Source: Collinsella phocaeensis
GTDB lineage: Bacteria; Actinomycetota; Coriobacteriia; Coriobacteriales; Coriobacteriaceae
Direction: 5' to 3'
Length of the DNA stretch: 64,000 nt
Assembly: GCF_900119895.1 (NCBI RefSeq)
Contig: NZ_FQLR01000004.1
Span: 558,001-622,000, forward strand
Both the position numbers and the translations under genes were made by a program. Below are positions 15,909 to 24,603 of this stretch, piece after piece; the first letter of the stretch is position 1, and each line of letters starts with the position of its first letter. Below the pieces are notes generated by a model, which was not told the DNA's origin, ran no database searches, and saw only the letters and a program-made list of their open reading frames with translations.

Positions 15909-16716
15909 CTGCTCTCCCGTCCTCGAAGCGGCAGAACCAGGCGATAAGGACGGGGGCGGCTGCCAAGGTGAGCACGAGGCCAGCGAGCGCAGTCGCGAGG
16001 AGAGGGCCCGCCGCGCGTGCGGCGTCGATGAAGGCCTCCACTCCGAGCGACCCCAGGCGCGCGGGCCAGACGAGCGGCACCCAGCTCAGGGGCGTCGCCA
16101 GGGCACCGGTGAGCTCGCCGGTCATGAGGCCGTGTGCAAGTCCGCCCACTGAGAAGAACGCGAGGAGCATCCCCGCCGCGCCGGCGCCGATGGCGGCGTT
16201 GCGGCCGAGGCACAGGGCCGCGCCGAGCCCCAGCGCGTAGAGGGGCAGGCTGCCCAGCACGATGCCCGCCCAGGCGGCCGCAAGCGGAGCGGGCCCGAGC
16301 GGCAGGCGCCCGGCAACGGCGAGCACAGCCCCGAACACGCCGAGCGCCACGGCCAGCGCGGCGGCGCCGAGCGCCGCAAGGGCGAGCAGCTTCGCCGCGA
16401 CGGCGCGCCCGCGCGAGGGAACCGCCGTGAGGTTGGCGAGGCGCCCGGCAGCGCGCTCCTCGTCCACGGCGAGCCCGCAGACGATGGCGGACATGAGCGG
16501 CATGAGGGCGCCGAGGAACTGGACGTAGGCGTCCGCGCCCAGCGCCGGGTCCCATCGGGCTACGGAGAAGTACTCGCCGCAGGCAAGACCGGCTGCCAGG
16601 CCGCAGACGAGGTGCACCGCCGCGAGCGGGGAGCGCGCCAGGCGCAGGGCCTCGGAGAGCAGGGCCCGCGGGAGAGTCATGCGCGGCGTCGGGTCGGAGA
16701 GTCGTGCCATGGTCAT
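15901..16716 (-). CDS. ABC transporter permease, lantibiotic-immunity type (MutG/NisG-like)
   Basis: The ATG at 16716 overlaps the upstream permease stop (ATGA) and gives 271 residues; longer openings in this frame are antisense artefacts. About six hydrophobic helices are visible, with a cytoplasmic N-terminus and 'DEERAAGRLANL' in the first loop, a coupling-helix-like segment common in MutG-type permeases. It would pair with the MutE-like permease and the ATPase to expel or remove peptide antimicrobials from the membrane. Confidence 0.7.
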   Translation of the reverse strand: MTMARLSDPTPRMTLPRALLSEALRLARSPLAAVHLVCGLAAGLACGEYFSVARWDPALGADAYVQFLGALMPLMSAIVCGLAVDEERAAGRLANLTAVPSRGRAVAAKLLALAALGAAALAVALGVFGAVLAVAGRLPLGPAPLAAAWAGIVLGSLPLYALGLGAALCLGRNAAIGAGAAGMLLAFFSVGGLAHGLMTGELTGALATPLSWVPLVWPARLGSLGVEAFIDAARAAGPLLATALAGLVLTLAAAPVLIAWFCRFEDGRADA

Positions 16717-17482
16717 CACCTCTCCTCGGAGCGCGCGAACCAGGCCGCGCCCGCCGCCGTGAGCGCGGCGAACGCGAGCGCGCAGACCGCAAGGCCCGCC
16801 AGTGTGAGCATGCCGTCCGCCGTGAGCGCCCCGCCGAGCGCCATGTCCGCCGCGAGTGGCTCGCCGCTCGGCAGCACGGGGATGAAGCTCGTGGGGATGA
16901 CCATGCTCGCCGACGGCGGAAAGAGCTGCGGCAGCGGCACCAGCGACCAGGCGAACCCACCCACGAGTTGCGCGGCGAGCGGGCAGAAGATGCCCGCGAG
17001 CATGCCGAGCCGCGCCGTGAGGAAGAGCCCTGCGGGGATCATCCACGCCGCGGTCACCGTGTTGGCGAGTGCGCAGAGGAGCATTGTGAGCGTGCCCGCG
17101 GCCGTGAGGCCCTGCGAGGAGAACGCCGAGCCCGCGAGGTAGATGCCGAAGACCACGAGGTTCGAGAGCGTGCAGAGCGCGAGGCACCAGAGCGCCTTGG
17201 CCCACCAGGCGCGCCCGAGCGGGAGGCCCAGGCCTAGAAGCCCCCGCATCCGCGTGCGCGCGTCCGCTCGCGCGACGCAAGCCACCACGAGCGAGAGAGC
17301 CACGGGCAGGAAGAGCGCGTACCAGTAGTTCCACGCGCTGAAGATCTGCGCGCCCCGGTAGGGCATCGCGCCGAGCAGCGGCATCGGCAGCGCCATGAGC
17401 ACGGCCAGGCGAACCGGTGCCGCGTGGCGCGACTTCAGGGCCTCAGCGCGCAGACCCGCGAGCAGGCCGCCTTTCTCGCCCG

Positions 17483-17486
<4 letters not shown>
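16716..17486 (-). CDS. ABC transporter permease, lantibiotic-immunity type (MutE/NisE-like)
   Basis: A 256-residue membrane protein with six predicted helices and an N-terminal 'LLAGLRAEALKSRHAAPVRL', the usual amphipathic start of MutE-type permeases. It overlaps both neighbours by a few bases: the ATPase stop (17483) lies in its start and its own stop overlaps the next permease. The operon order ATPase-permease-permease-YxeA matches LanFEG-type immunity modules. Confidence 0.7.
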
Positions 17487-18211
<725 letters not shown>

Positions 18212-18377
18212 GGGTTTATCCTTTCTCTTCCGGGCGCGCGGGCCGAGTCGCCGTGCCCGCGCGCCTTACCTTTCGGGTTCACCATCCATGGTGGGGCGCG
18301 TTTCTAACGAAGCCGTAACGGCCGTTGGGCTCTTTTGGCGCCAGCCCTTCTCGACCCGTACGCCACTCATGGTATGT

Positions 18378-18389
18378 TTATCGCGATAA
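18378..18389. promoter_or_regulatory. Perfect palindrome, likely TetR operator
   Basis: TTATCGCGATAA is a perfect 12-bp palindrome between the ABC operon start (18211) and the truncated TetR gene start (18407). Its position suits a site controlling both directions. With the repressor truncated, the ABC operon may now be derepressed. Confidence 0.5.
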
Positions 18390-18406
18390 TAAGGACGGAG
18401 GTGCCC

Positions 18407-18508
18407 GTGGCACGCAATAAGTACCCGGAGGAGACGGTCGAGAAGATTCTCGACGTTGCCGAGCGGCTCCTCGTGGAGCGCGGCTACGAGCACACCACGA
18501 TGATCTGA
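18407..18508 (+). pseudogene. TetR-family regulator, truncated after 33 codons
   Basis: GTG 18407 opens a frame reading MARNKYPEETVEKILDVAER then 'LLVERGYEHTTMI' and TGA at 18506. This is the first helix and part of the helix-turn-helix of a TetR regulator, where 'TTMxDIxxxxGxSKG' should continue. After 'TTMI' the sequence changes abruptly to unrelated coding-like sequence. DNA binding must be lost. Confidence 0.7.
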
Positions 18509-18655
18509 GACAAGCCCGTCTGGCAGCTGTCCGATAGGCTTGGTCGCAACAAGCTGAACAAGTTCGTCAGCGACTGGAACTTTGCCTGGGTTGAGCTGCA
18601 GAACACCAGCGACAGGGACGCCTGCCAAGATTGGAAAGGCCATTACGAGGGGTAA
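18509..18655 (+). pseudogene. Orphan 3' coding fragment fused to the TetR scar
   Basis: Reading in the same frame after the TetR TGA gives 48 codons beginning 'DKPVWQLSDRLGRNKLNKFV' and ending 'DWKGHYEG' before TAA 18653. Its composition is protein-like, so it is probably the C-terminus of an unidentified gene brought here by the recombination that cut the TetR gene. No start is visible. Confidence 0.4.
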
Positions 18656-18660
18656 GCTAT

Positions 18661-19767
18661 ATGAGCGAAAACGAGCCAGACGCGATATCTTTTAGACAGG
18701 ACTTCCCGGCGCTCGACATTCCCAGCGAAGAGCTGATTGGCTACAAAAGGACAATGTCGGAGTTCAATAAAACCGCCAAAACCGAAGCAAAACCTGATTC
18801 GTGTTACATATGCGGAAAGCCCATGACGAGTTTCTGCAATTCTCACACCATCCCCCAGTATTGCCTTAAGGAAATCGATGTTGATGGCAAACTATTGACC
18901 ACAGCCGCATTGATAGGCGGAAACCTCATCGACTCCGAAGTCGGAATTGCTGGAGCAGCAACTTTTAAACGAGTTTGCAGACAATGTGACTCGGAATACT
19001 TCAAGCTCTACGAGACACCGGAAACACTTCTTTCCGAGCCTACATCTCAGGTTTTGGGTCAAATTGCAGCAAAGAATCTTCTTCGCGAAATTTCAAAAGG
19101 CAGGCTTGAGCTAGGCTTGCATACCGCCTTGGGTGAGCGATCGAACCCTGAGTTCGACACAATGATGGCAGTTAGAGCTGTTGATATGAAAGAAGACGAG
19201 AAGGCTTTTAAAACGGCCGTTAGGGTCGGCGGAAGCGAGAAGCCATCCAAGGCATATCATTTGGTCTACTACAAGCTTCTTCCATACGTTGTCCCATTTG
19301 CCTTCCAACAAATGATTAGTCCAATGGCAGACTTCAATGGCGGGCTTATCAACAACTCATACAATCCCAGCACCAACTACAAGATGGAGCCTATCCATAT
19401 ATGCATCTTGCCATCCAAGGGTGCCACTGCAGTACTAATGTTCCGCAGCGAAAATGCCAACAGATACAGAAAATTTGAACAGCAATTCAGGAGCTTGAGC
19501 GAGCAGGCCAAGCTGCTGTCGATCGTCAAACTCGTGTTTGCCTATTCTGAAGACGTCTTGTTGTCGAAGAAGCTCCCGCAGTCTGTGCTTAAAAATGAAG
19601 AATTGACTTATCTTGCAAGGATGAACCATAACTACTTTGGTTTTGCTAATAGCCCAAATGATTACAAGAAGCACATCTATGAAACAGCCTTGGAAGACCA
19701 TGCAATTAACAACCTGCCCGACCCTCCAAATCTTCTTCTCGAGGAGTACGCTCTGGGAAATCTATAG
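18661..19767 (+). CDS. Uncharacterised protein with HNH-like zinc finger
   Basis: I start it at ATG 18661, behind GAGGGGTAAG, giving 368 residues. It has a treble-clef-like pattern: C48-x2-C51, H62 in 'CNSHTIPQYCLKEI', then C106-x2-C109-D in 'VCRQCDSEYF'. This layout is seen in HNH-type nucleases and related zinc proteins, but a complete HNH active site is not evident. The remaining 250 residues are mixed alpha/beta and unrecognised. The gene is clearly AT-richer than its flanks and follows a recombination scar, suggesting recent acquisition. A defence role is speculation. Confidence 0.6.
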   Translation: MSENEPDAISFRQDFPALDIPSEELIGYKRTMSEFNKTAKTEAKPDSCYICGKPMTSFCNSHTIPQYCLKEIDVDGKLLTTAALIGGNLIDSEVGIAGAATFKRVCRQCDSEYFKLYETPETLLSEPTSQVLGQIAAKNLLREISKGRLELGLHTALGERSNPEFDTMMAVRAVDMKEDEKAFKTAVRVGGSEKPSKAYHLVYYKLLPYVVPFAFQQMISPMADFNGGLINNSYNPSTNYKMEPIHICILPSKGATAVLMFRSENANRYRKFEQQFRSLSEQAKLLSIVKLVFAYSEDVLLSKKLPQSVLKNEELTYLARMNHNYFGFANSPNDYKKHIYETALEDHAINNLPDPPNLLLEEYALGNL

Positions 19768-20185
19768 CTGGTTCCCAAATGGTTTCTAAATCCTGAAACC
19801 TCGGTGTTAGCAGGGACTGCAATTTGTCACAAGATGGCACCAGAAACCAACGGATATAGGGATTGACGATTGAGCGGGAGTAGGCTGACATGGATTTGAC
19901 CTGCACTCTTGAGCGCCGCACTGTATCGCTGAGTTTCGTTTCGTACGTGAGTCACGGCAAAGCCACCAGCGACGGCGGTGAGTAAATACGATAATCTGGC
20001 CTCCGTTCCCGCGTTGGGACGGAGGCTTTTTCTTTGTCGTTTCACTCCTTTTACCTGCGATTATTTTCATTTGGGAGCTTGCGTGCTATCCAGGAGTGAA
20101 AAGACCCGACAGCGGTCTGATATTGAAAGCCCCACGCCCCCAGCGTGGGCCGAGCGTAGCTTTTGCAAACCCTCCCGATATTAAG
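19768..20185. other. Intergenic region with two hairpins
   Basis: No gene is visible. A strong terminator lies at 19999-20031. A second hairpin, CCCACGC/GCGTGGG, lies at 20134-20151 inside a larger AAAGC/GCTTT arm (about 20127-20163). Confidence 0.45.
19999..20031 (+). terminator. Rho-independent terminator
   Basis: GCCTCCGTTCCC pairs with GGGACGGAGGC (one bulge) and is followed by TTTTTCTTT. It would end transcription from the HNH-like gene some 230 bases upstream. Confidence 0.75.
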
Positions 20186-20224
20186 TTGACAGCTGAATAT
20201 AGCTGTTTACCTCGGGGTTATAAT
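20186..20224 (+). promoter_or_regulatory. Promoter/operator region of the 216/510-aa operon
   Basis: TATAAT lies at 20219-20224 and a consensus TTGACA at 20186-20191, but 27 bases apart, too far for a normal sigma-70 pair. Between them ACAGCT-GAATAT-AGCTGT forms a perfect 6-bp inverted repeat (20190-20207). A repressor or activator probably acts here. Confidence 0.4.
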
Positions 20225-20260
20225 CGCCTCAACCATTAATTTCCTCTAGATAGGTTACCC

Positions 20261-20911
20261 ATGATGTTCAATACCGCCGAATCGCTTCTTATTGTCGAGG
20301 CCGGAAACACCGGCAAGTTCTCCAAGCTTCTCTACAACATGATCGGAAAGAACGATGATACAGAGGCTGGTCCGACCGGCCCCGTCGACGGCAGCGTCGA
20401 TGCCTCCATCTTCAACGAGGACCAGTTCGCTCAGACCGCCATCTCGTCGAGCCAAAAGGTCGTCTTCATCGGCTGGCCGGAAGGCGCCGGAGACTACATC
20501 GACGCGATTCGGCTTGACAACCCCGAAGCCATCGACGAGGAAGGCGTCTACATCGGCGTGAGCGGGAACCACGCCTGCATCACGGTGAATACCGAGCCGC
20601 CTTCCAAGGGGGACTATTGGAAGTTCCTCGAAAGAGCGAGGGAGCACGGCATGGAGTTCGATGACCTTCTCGCAGCCCTGCGTCCCGAAGAGGAGGCGGC
20701 GGAACCCGAAGAAAGCAATGATTCCAATCCCTTGCTTGGTTTTGCCAAGATGCTAGGCAAGACCATCGGGAGGGCTGCCGCCGATGGCGCGAACGGCATC
20801 AACCAGGCCGTCGTCCTCCATCAGAAGGCGGGCGAGATCCGCGACCAGCGCTACCAGTACGCTGTGAAACGCTTCTACTACGAGAAGCTCAAGGGCTTCG
20901 TCGAGGCGTAG
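20261..20911 (+). CDS. Unrecognised protein, first gene of a two-gene operon
   Basis: A 216-residue product starting at ATG 20261 (a second ATG follows). Residues 1-135 look like a compact alpha/beta domain with 'SSQKVVFIGWPEGAGDYIDA' and 'EEGVYIGVSGNHACITVNTE'. Then comes an acidic linker (EEEAAEPEES) and a helical tail (about 160-216) rich in Lys, Arg and Tyr. No signal peptide or membrane segment. It is two bases upstream of the 510-residue gene and surely cotranscribed. I cannot name a family; an antitoxin, chaperone or substrate-adaptor role is possible. Confidence 0.6.
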   Translation: MMFNTAESLLIVEAGNTGKFSKLLYNMIGKNDDTEAGPTGPVDGSVDASIFNEDQFAQTAISSSQKVVFIGWPEGAGDYIDAIRLDNPEAIDEEGVYIGVSGNHACITVNTEPPSKGDYWKFLERAREHGMEFDDLLAALRPEEEAAEPEESNDSNPLLGFAKMLGKTIGRAAADGANGINQAVVLHQKAGEIRDQRYQYAVKRFYYEKLKGFVEA

Positions 20912-20913
20912 GG

Positions 20914-22446
20914 ATGAACGATTTCGACAAGGGGTTCGAGTTCTCCGCGCGCCATGTCGCTGCCGTGCCCGCTGGGATGGATGCCACGAGCTGGGTGAAC
21001 AGCGTGGAGGCCGCCATCGAGGAGCTGTACTCCGCGATGAACTCCTACGACCACTACAAAAACAGTAAGGCGGCGCAGGACTCCCTCAAGGGATTCCTAG
21101 CGGAGGAATGGGCCTTTGGGACGGCGAACGTCGACGCTGCCGTTAAGAGGGTCGACGCCAAGGGTATCAGGCTCGACTCGCACGACCTCGGGTCTGCGGA
21201 TGTGGCCTGGGGCGCTGATCAGTACCAGCTCAAGTTCCTGATCGACCCAAAGAACATCGCGCGCAAGCTCGCGACGACGCTTCGCGATTCGTACAACGGC
21301 AGGTCGAAAAAATATGCGGATCTCTCTTTTGACGAGTGGGCCGTTGAGAAGGGCTTCGCGGGCAAGACCCCAGACGACTTGCTCTACGGCGACATGGGAG
21401 GCCTGATTCCGTCGGACAAGCTTGAAGCAGCCAAGCAGTACACGCTGATGCGCATCGAGCGCGCGAAAGGCCGCGGCTTGGACGAAGAGGTGCGGCGCTG
21501 GACGAAGGTGCGCGACAATCTGACGGACCGAATCAAGACCCCTGAGGGCGTTGAGGGCAGGCTCGCCACGAACGAGGAGATGCGCCGAAAGGCGGCCGAC
21601 GTTTCGAACAAGAAGAAGCTCGACCCTGCGGACGACGGCATGACCACGTCCCAACTAATTGCTGCAAGCGACATGGTGAAGCAATCGCTCAAGGCCGGTG
21701 GCACAGCCGCCGCCCTGAGCGCCGCCCTGAGTGTTGCCCCCGAGATCTACCGCGCCATCGATTACCTGATCGCAGAAGGAGAAATCGACGACGAGCACTT
21801 GAAGTCCATCGGGACGGCGGCATGCGCCGGCGCCGCCAACGGGTTCGTGTCCGGATCAGCGACCGCGGCAATCACGGCCGCCGCAGCAAAGGGCACCTTC
21901 GGCGAGACGGTAAAGGCCGCCGCAATGGGATCGAGGGGCGCAAACGTCATCGCGTCACTCGTCGTGCTAACCATGGAGACGTGCCGAAACTCCTATCTCG
22001 TGGCGTCGGGGCAGATCGAGGCCGTCGAGATGGCGAAGAACATGGGCCAATCCGTGTTCTCAACCGTCATGATGCTTGGCGGGGCAGCTGTCGCGACCGC
22101 CTTGACAGGCGGGGCAGCTCTCCCTGTGCTCATCGGGTCCTTCGTCGGCGGAGCGGCGGGAAGCATGGCGTTCAAGCCCGTCTCGTCTTGCGTCATGAAG
22201 GTGTGCGTCGATTCTGGTGTCACGTTCTTTGGCCTCGTCGAGCAAGACTACGAGGTTCCCAAGCGCCTGCTTTCGATGCTCGGCATCAAAGGGGCGAGCA
22301 TTAAAACGGCAAAGATAAAGACAGCCGCCGTTTCGGCGGCGCCCCGGCTCTCTGTGCCATCCGTGAAAACGGTGTGCCTGCACACCGCAGACGTCGTCTT
22401 CTTTGAGCGAGGACTCGTCGGAGTCAACAAGGTCGCCTATTCGTAA
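20914..22446 (+). CDS. Possible nuclease-fold / glycine-zipper membrane effector, unrecognised
   Basis: A 510-residue product. The N-terminal part has 'LAEEWAFGTANVDAAVKRVD', then 'GSADVAWGADQYQLKFLID', which has the E...D...(Q)xK spacing of PD-(D/E)XK nucleases; this is inference. A charged helical region (about 130-250) follows. Two Gly/Ala-rich segments (about 285-325 and 388-420, with 'GGAALPVLIGSFVGGAAGS') look like membrane-inserting glycine zippers. Combined with the upstream small gene, this suggests a toxin/effector pair, but no function is known to me. GC content and codon use match the flanks. Confidence 0.55.
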   Translation: MNDFDKGFEFSARHVAAVPAGMDATSWVNSVEAAIEELYSAMNSYDHYKNSKAAQDSLKGFLAEEWAFGTANVDAAVKRVDAKGIRLDSHDLGSADVAWGADQYQLKFLIDPKNIARKLATTLRDSYNGRSKKYADLSFDEWAVEKGFAGKTPDDLLYGDMGGLIPSDKLEAAKQYTLMRIERAKGRGLDEEVRRWTKVRDNLTDRIKTPEGVEGRLATNEEMRRKAADVSNKKKLDPADDGMTTSQLIAASDMVKQSLKAGGTAAALSAALSVAPEIYRAIDYLIAEGEIDDEHLKSIGTAACAGAANGFVSGSATAAITAAAAKGTFGETVKAAAMGSRGANVIASLVVLTMETCRNSYLVASGQIEAVEMAKNMGQSVFSTVMMLGGAAVATALTGGAALPVLIGSFVGGAAGSMAFKPVSSCVMKVCVDSGVTFFGLVEQDYEVPKRLLSMLGIKGASIKTAKIKTAAVSAAPRLSVPSVKTVCLHTADVVFFERGLVGVNKVAYS

Positions 22447-22766
22447 GACGAACCGGATGTGCAGCCTTTTATAACCCAGCGATCTCTGAAGAAGCGCTTC
22501 CATTGAGCAACTGGGGCTGTCGTACGGGCATTCGGAATGGGGCTAATAGCGTATTGCCGCTCATGCTCCAAAGGCAATCTGCTGCTGCGCGTGAAACGGA
22601 CCTACTGCTTTGCAAATCAATTGAGTCGTTCCAAAATCGTGAACCGAGGGGTTGATTCGTCTAAGTCGCGTACGAATCAACCCTTCGGCGTGGTGCGACA
22701 CGCAACGGCAGCGCTCGTATTCAATTAGTCAAAGAGCGGGAACGTCGCGTTGGATTCGATTACGGG
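22447..22766. other. Intergenic region with a strong inverted repeat
   Basis: No gene is supported. GGGTTGATTCGT (22649-22660) pairs perfectly with ACGAATCAACCC (22672-22683) around an 11-base loop. It lies downstream of the minus-strand small-peptide gene and after the plus-strand 510-residue gene, so it may serve as a shared terminator, although no long T-run follows. Confidence 0.45.
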
Positions 22767-22862
22767 CTAAAGCCTGATATGGATGATGCCGATGCTGCTG
22801 GCGATCAGAACAAGAGCTATCAAGGCCACAACGGCTGCCAAAACTACGTGCAACGGCTTCAT
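22767..22862 (-). CDS. 31-residue hydrophobic membrane peptide
   Basis: ATG 22862 opens 31 codons encoding MKPLHVVLAAVVALIALVLI followed by 'ASSIGIIHIRL'. This is a single transmembrane helix with a basic start and charged end. A strong GGCAGGAGA ribosome site sits seven bases upstream, which is the main reason to accept it. The gene is too short for standard annotation. Such peptides are typical of type I toxins or small membrane regulators. It overlaps by three bases another hydrophobic frame upstream. Confidence 0.5.
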   Translation of the reverse strand: MKPLHVVLAAVVALIALVLIASSIGIIHIRL

Positions 22863-22945
22863 TTATGTCTCCTGCCGAATATGATAGAAACGATTAAAAC
22901 AGCTGCTGATAAAATACCACCAGCAGCTAAACTACCCAACAGCAT
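22859..22945 (-). CDS. 28-residue hydrophobic peptide coupled to the next small gene
   Basis: ATG 22945 opens 28 codons: MLLGSLAAGGILSAAVLIVS then 'IIFGRRHK', a single membrane helix with a basic tail. Its TGA overlaps the ATG of the 31-residue peptide gene, and the ribosome site of that gene lies within it. Its own ribosome site is weak, so translation is less certain. Two consecutive overlapping hydrophobic peptides are unlikely by chance in this GC-rich DNA. Confidence 0.35.
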   Translation of the reverse strand: MLLGSLAAGGILSAAVLIVSIIFGRRHK

Positions 22946-23124
22946 GAACGAGGCTTGTTTTGGAACAGGACAAACACGAAGAGGGCGTTCGACACGGATT
23001 CGCCTCCGAGCACGACGAGCGCCAAGGGCGATCTCTAGAAGAGGCGGCCCAGAAGAAAAAAGGGCGAGGCAAGAGTGTCTTCGGCTTTTTAATATGAGTT
23101 GAACATTGTCAAGTGGCAAAAAGG

Positions 23125-23159
23125 CCCTGCCCTCCGCGGAGCTACCGCGGAGGGCAGGG
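23125..23159 (-). terminator. Perfect 15-bp hairpin terminator
   Basis: CCCTGCCCTCCGCGG (23125-23139) pairs perfectly with CCGCGGAGGGCAGGG (23145-23159), loop AGCTA. On the minus strand it is followed by CCTTTTTGCC, so it should terminate transcription arriving from the transposase side. Confidence 0.7.
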
Positions 23160-23401
23160 TCCATCTATCTTCACCCGGTGGCCGCGCCGCTTGAGGGCGT
23201 GTCTGCTCGACGCACGTTCGGCACTCTAATATCCGCGGGTCGGAACCGCATCTCGTTGCTACGGCTGGGGGCCTCCGCTCGGTCGCAGTCTCGTGGCGGG
23301 CGTGGCGGTCTCCCGCCGCCCAGAAAAAGGACTGGAACGGCCTCCCAACGGCCTCGAGCGCGGCGAGCCCCCGGGGTCGGACTCCTATGGGGCCGCGGGC
23401 G
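23160..23401 (-). ncRNA. Candidate bridge/seek RNA region of the IS1111-like element
   Basis: The long non-coding segment lies 3' of the transposase, where IS1111-type elements are known to carry their guide RNA. It is rich in self-complementary segments (for example GGCGGG with CCCGCC near 23300-23325) and is bounded by the terminator at 23125. Loop guide sequences cannot be assigned without folding and comparison of element ends. Confidence 0.35.
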
Positions 23402-24505
23402 CTACCGGGCCATGAGCGCTATCGCCCAGACCCAGCAGGCCATCTCGCGGGCCGTCGCGCAGTTCGCCACGCACGGCCTCTTCCCCGCCTGGGACATGGC
23501 GTCCCGCCTGTCCTGCAGGCGGCGGTTGCACTTCGCGGCGTGCCTCGACACGGCCGGCGCGACCCCGTGGCCCGGCCTCGGCTTCTTGGGGTGCCTCGTC
23601 GACATCGGGACGTGCCAGGACGCCTCGACCAGCGCGCGCCGGACGTGGCCGTTACCGGCGCGGGTGATCCCGCCGCGCGACTCCGTCTCGCCGCTCGAGC
23701 GCTCCGAGGGGGCCAGGCCGCACCACGAGGCGAACGACGGCGCGGTCGGGAACCTCGAGAAGTCGCCGGCCTCGGCGGCGAGCAGGAAGGCACTCGCGAC
23801 GTCGATGCCCTTCACCAGGCAGAGCGCGTCGACGACAGGCGCCCACTCGGGGCGCGCGGCGGCCTCCTCCACCTTGCGCTCGAGCTCCCTCTTGGCCTCG
23901 GCGCAGCGCTCCACGGCGTCCATGTAGTGCTCGTAGGCGGCCGCGTCGTCGGCCTCGCCGAACTCGATCGACCTCGCCCACCTCCAGTACGCCTCGGTCC
24001 AGTTCGACCTGCGGCGCCCGGCCGGCGTCGTCTCGTCGAACACCAGGCCGTGCCTGAGCAGGAACTTGGACATGCGCTGCCTGGCGCGCTGCAGGTCGTC
24101 GCGGGCGTCCTCGAGCGCGCGGGAGAGGTCCCGGGCGGCCTCGGTGCGGTCATCGGGCACCCACACCTCGACGACGTTGCGGCAGGCGAGGAGCCTGGCC
24201 AGCCACTCGGCGTCGCGCCGGTCGTTCTTGCGGCCCCGGTCGGCCGCGGGCCGGTGCATCTTGGAGACGGCGCCCACGGCGCAGTCGACGCCGAGGGCGC
24301 GCAGGGCGCGGCACAGGTGGAAGCCGGTCGGGCCGCTCTCGTACACCGCCTTGGGCGACTCGAACCCCAGGACCCACTCGGCGACCGACGCCGGGTCGTA
24401 GCCGAACCTGGCCCGGACCACCTCGCCGGTCATGGGGTCGAAGGCGCATGCGGAGATGCTCCTCGCGTGGACGTCGAGACCGATGGCTGTGACATAATTG
24501 GACAT
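23402..24505 (-). CDS. IS110/IS1111-family transposase (DEDD recombinase)
   Basis: A 367-residue product. Residues 1-165 form the RuvC-like DEDD domain, with 'IGLDVHARS' (first Asp), Glu near 'YESGPTGF', and 'KNDRRDAEWLA' containing the paired Asp residues. A coiled-coil region (about 195-235) follows, then the Transposase_20 domain with 'LVKGIDVASAFLLAAEAGDF' and 'SWCGLAPSE', including the probable catalytic Ser in 'SSGETESRGG'. The gene is intact. Such enzymes recombine DNA under guidance of an element-encoded RNA. Confidence 0.87.
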   Translation of the reverse strand: MSNYVTAIGLDVHARSISACAFDPMTGEVVRARFGYDPASVAEWVLGFESPKAVYESGPTGFHLCRALRALGVDCAVGAVSKMHRPAADRGRKNDRRDAEWLARLLACRNVVEVWVPDDRTEAARDLSRALEDARDDLQRARQRMSKFLLRHGLVFDETTPAGRRRSNWTEAYWRWARSIEFGEADDAAAYEHYMDAVERCAEAKRELERKVEEAAARPEWAPVVDALCLVKGIDVASAFLLAAEAGDFSRFPTAPSFASWCGLAPSERSSGETESRGGITRAGNGHVRRALVEASWHVPMSTRHPKKPRPGHGVAPAVSRHAAKCNRRLQDRRDAMSQAGKRPCVANCATAREMACWVWAIALMAR

Positions 24506-24603
24506 GGCGGGCCCCTCTCCGTCGCATGTGGCGCGCGGCCACGGTTGGCGTTACGACCATTGTCGCCCGACCCACGATAGAGCTACAAGGGGAGGGGCTC
24601 CCA

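Larger units (their letters stand above)
23109..24580 (-). mobile_element. IS110-superfamily (IS1111-like) insertion sequence, approximate ends
   Basis: The element contains an intact DEDD transposase (23402-24505), only about 75-95 bases upstream of it and nearly 300 non-coding structured bases downstream. No terminal inverted repeats of classical type are seen, as expected for this superfamily. A 17-bp sequence, CAATGTTCAACTCATAT, occurs just outside both ends in opposite orientations (24602-24618 plus strand, 23092-23108 minus strand). Exact ends cannot be set by eye. Confidence 0.65.

Noticed and set aside
19849-19990. tRNA or tmRNA-like element near the HNH gene
   Set aside because: No cloverleaf, T-loop consensus or CCA end could be drawn; no tRNA gene was found anywhere in the window by eye.
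20186-20224. TTGACA and TATAAT as a standard sigma-70 promoter
   Set aside because: The spacing is 27 bases, too long; retained only as a regulated region.
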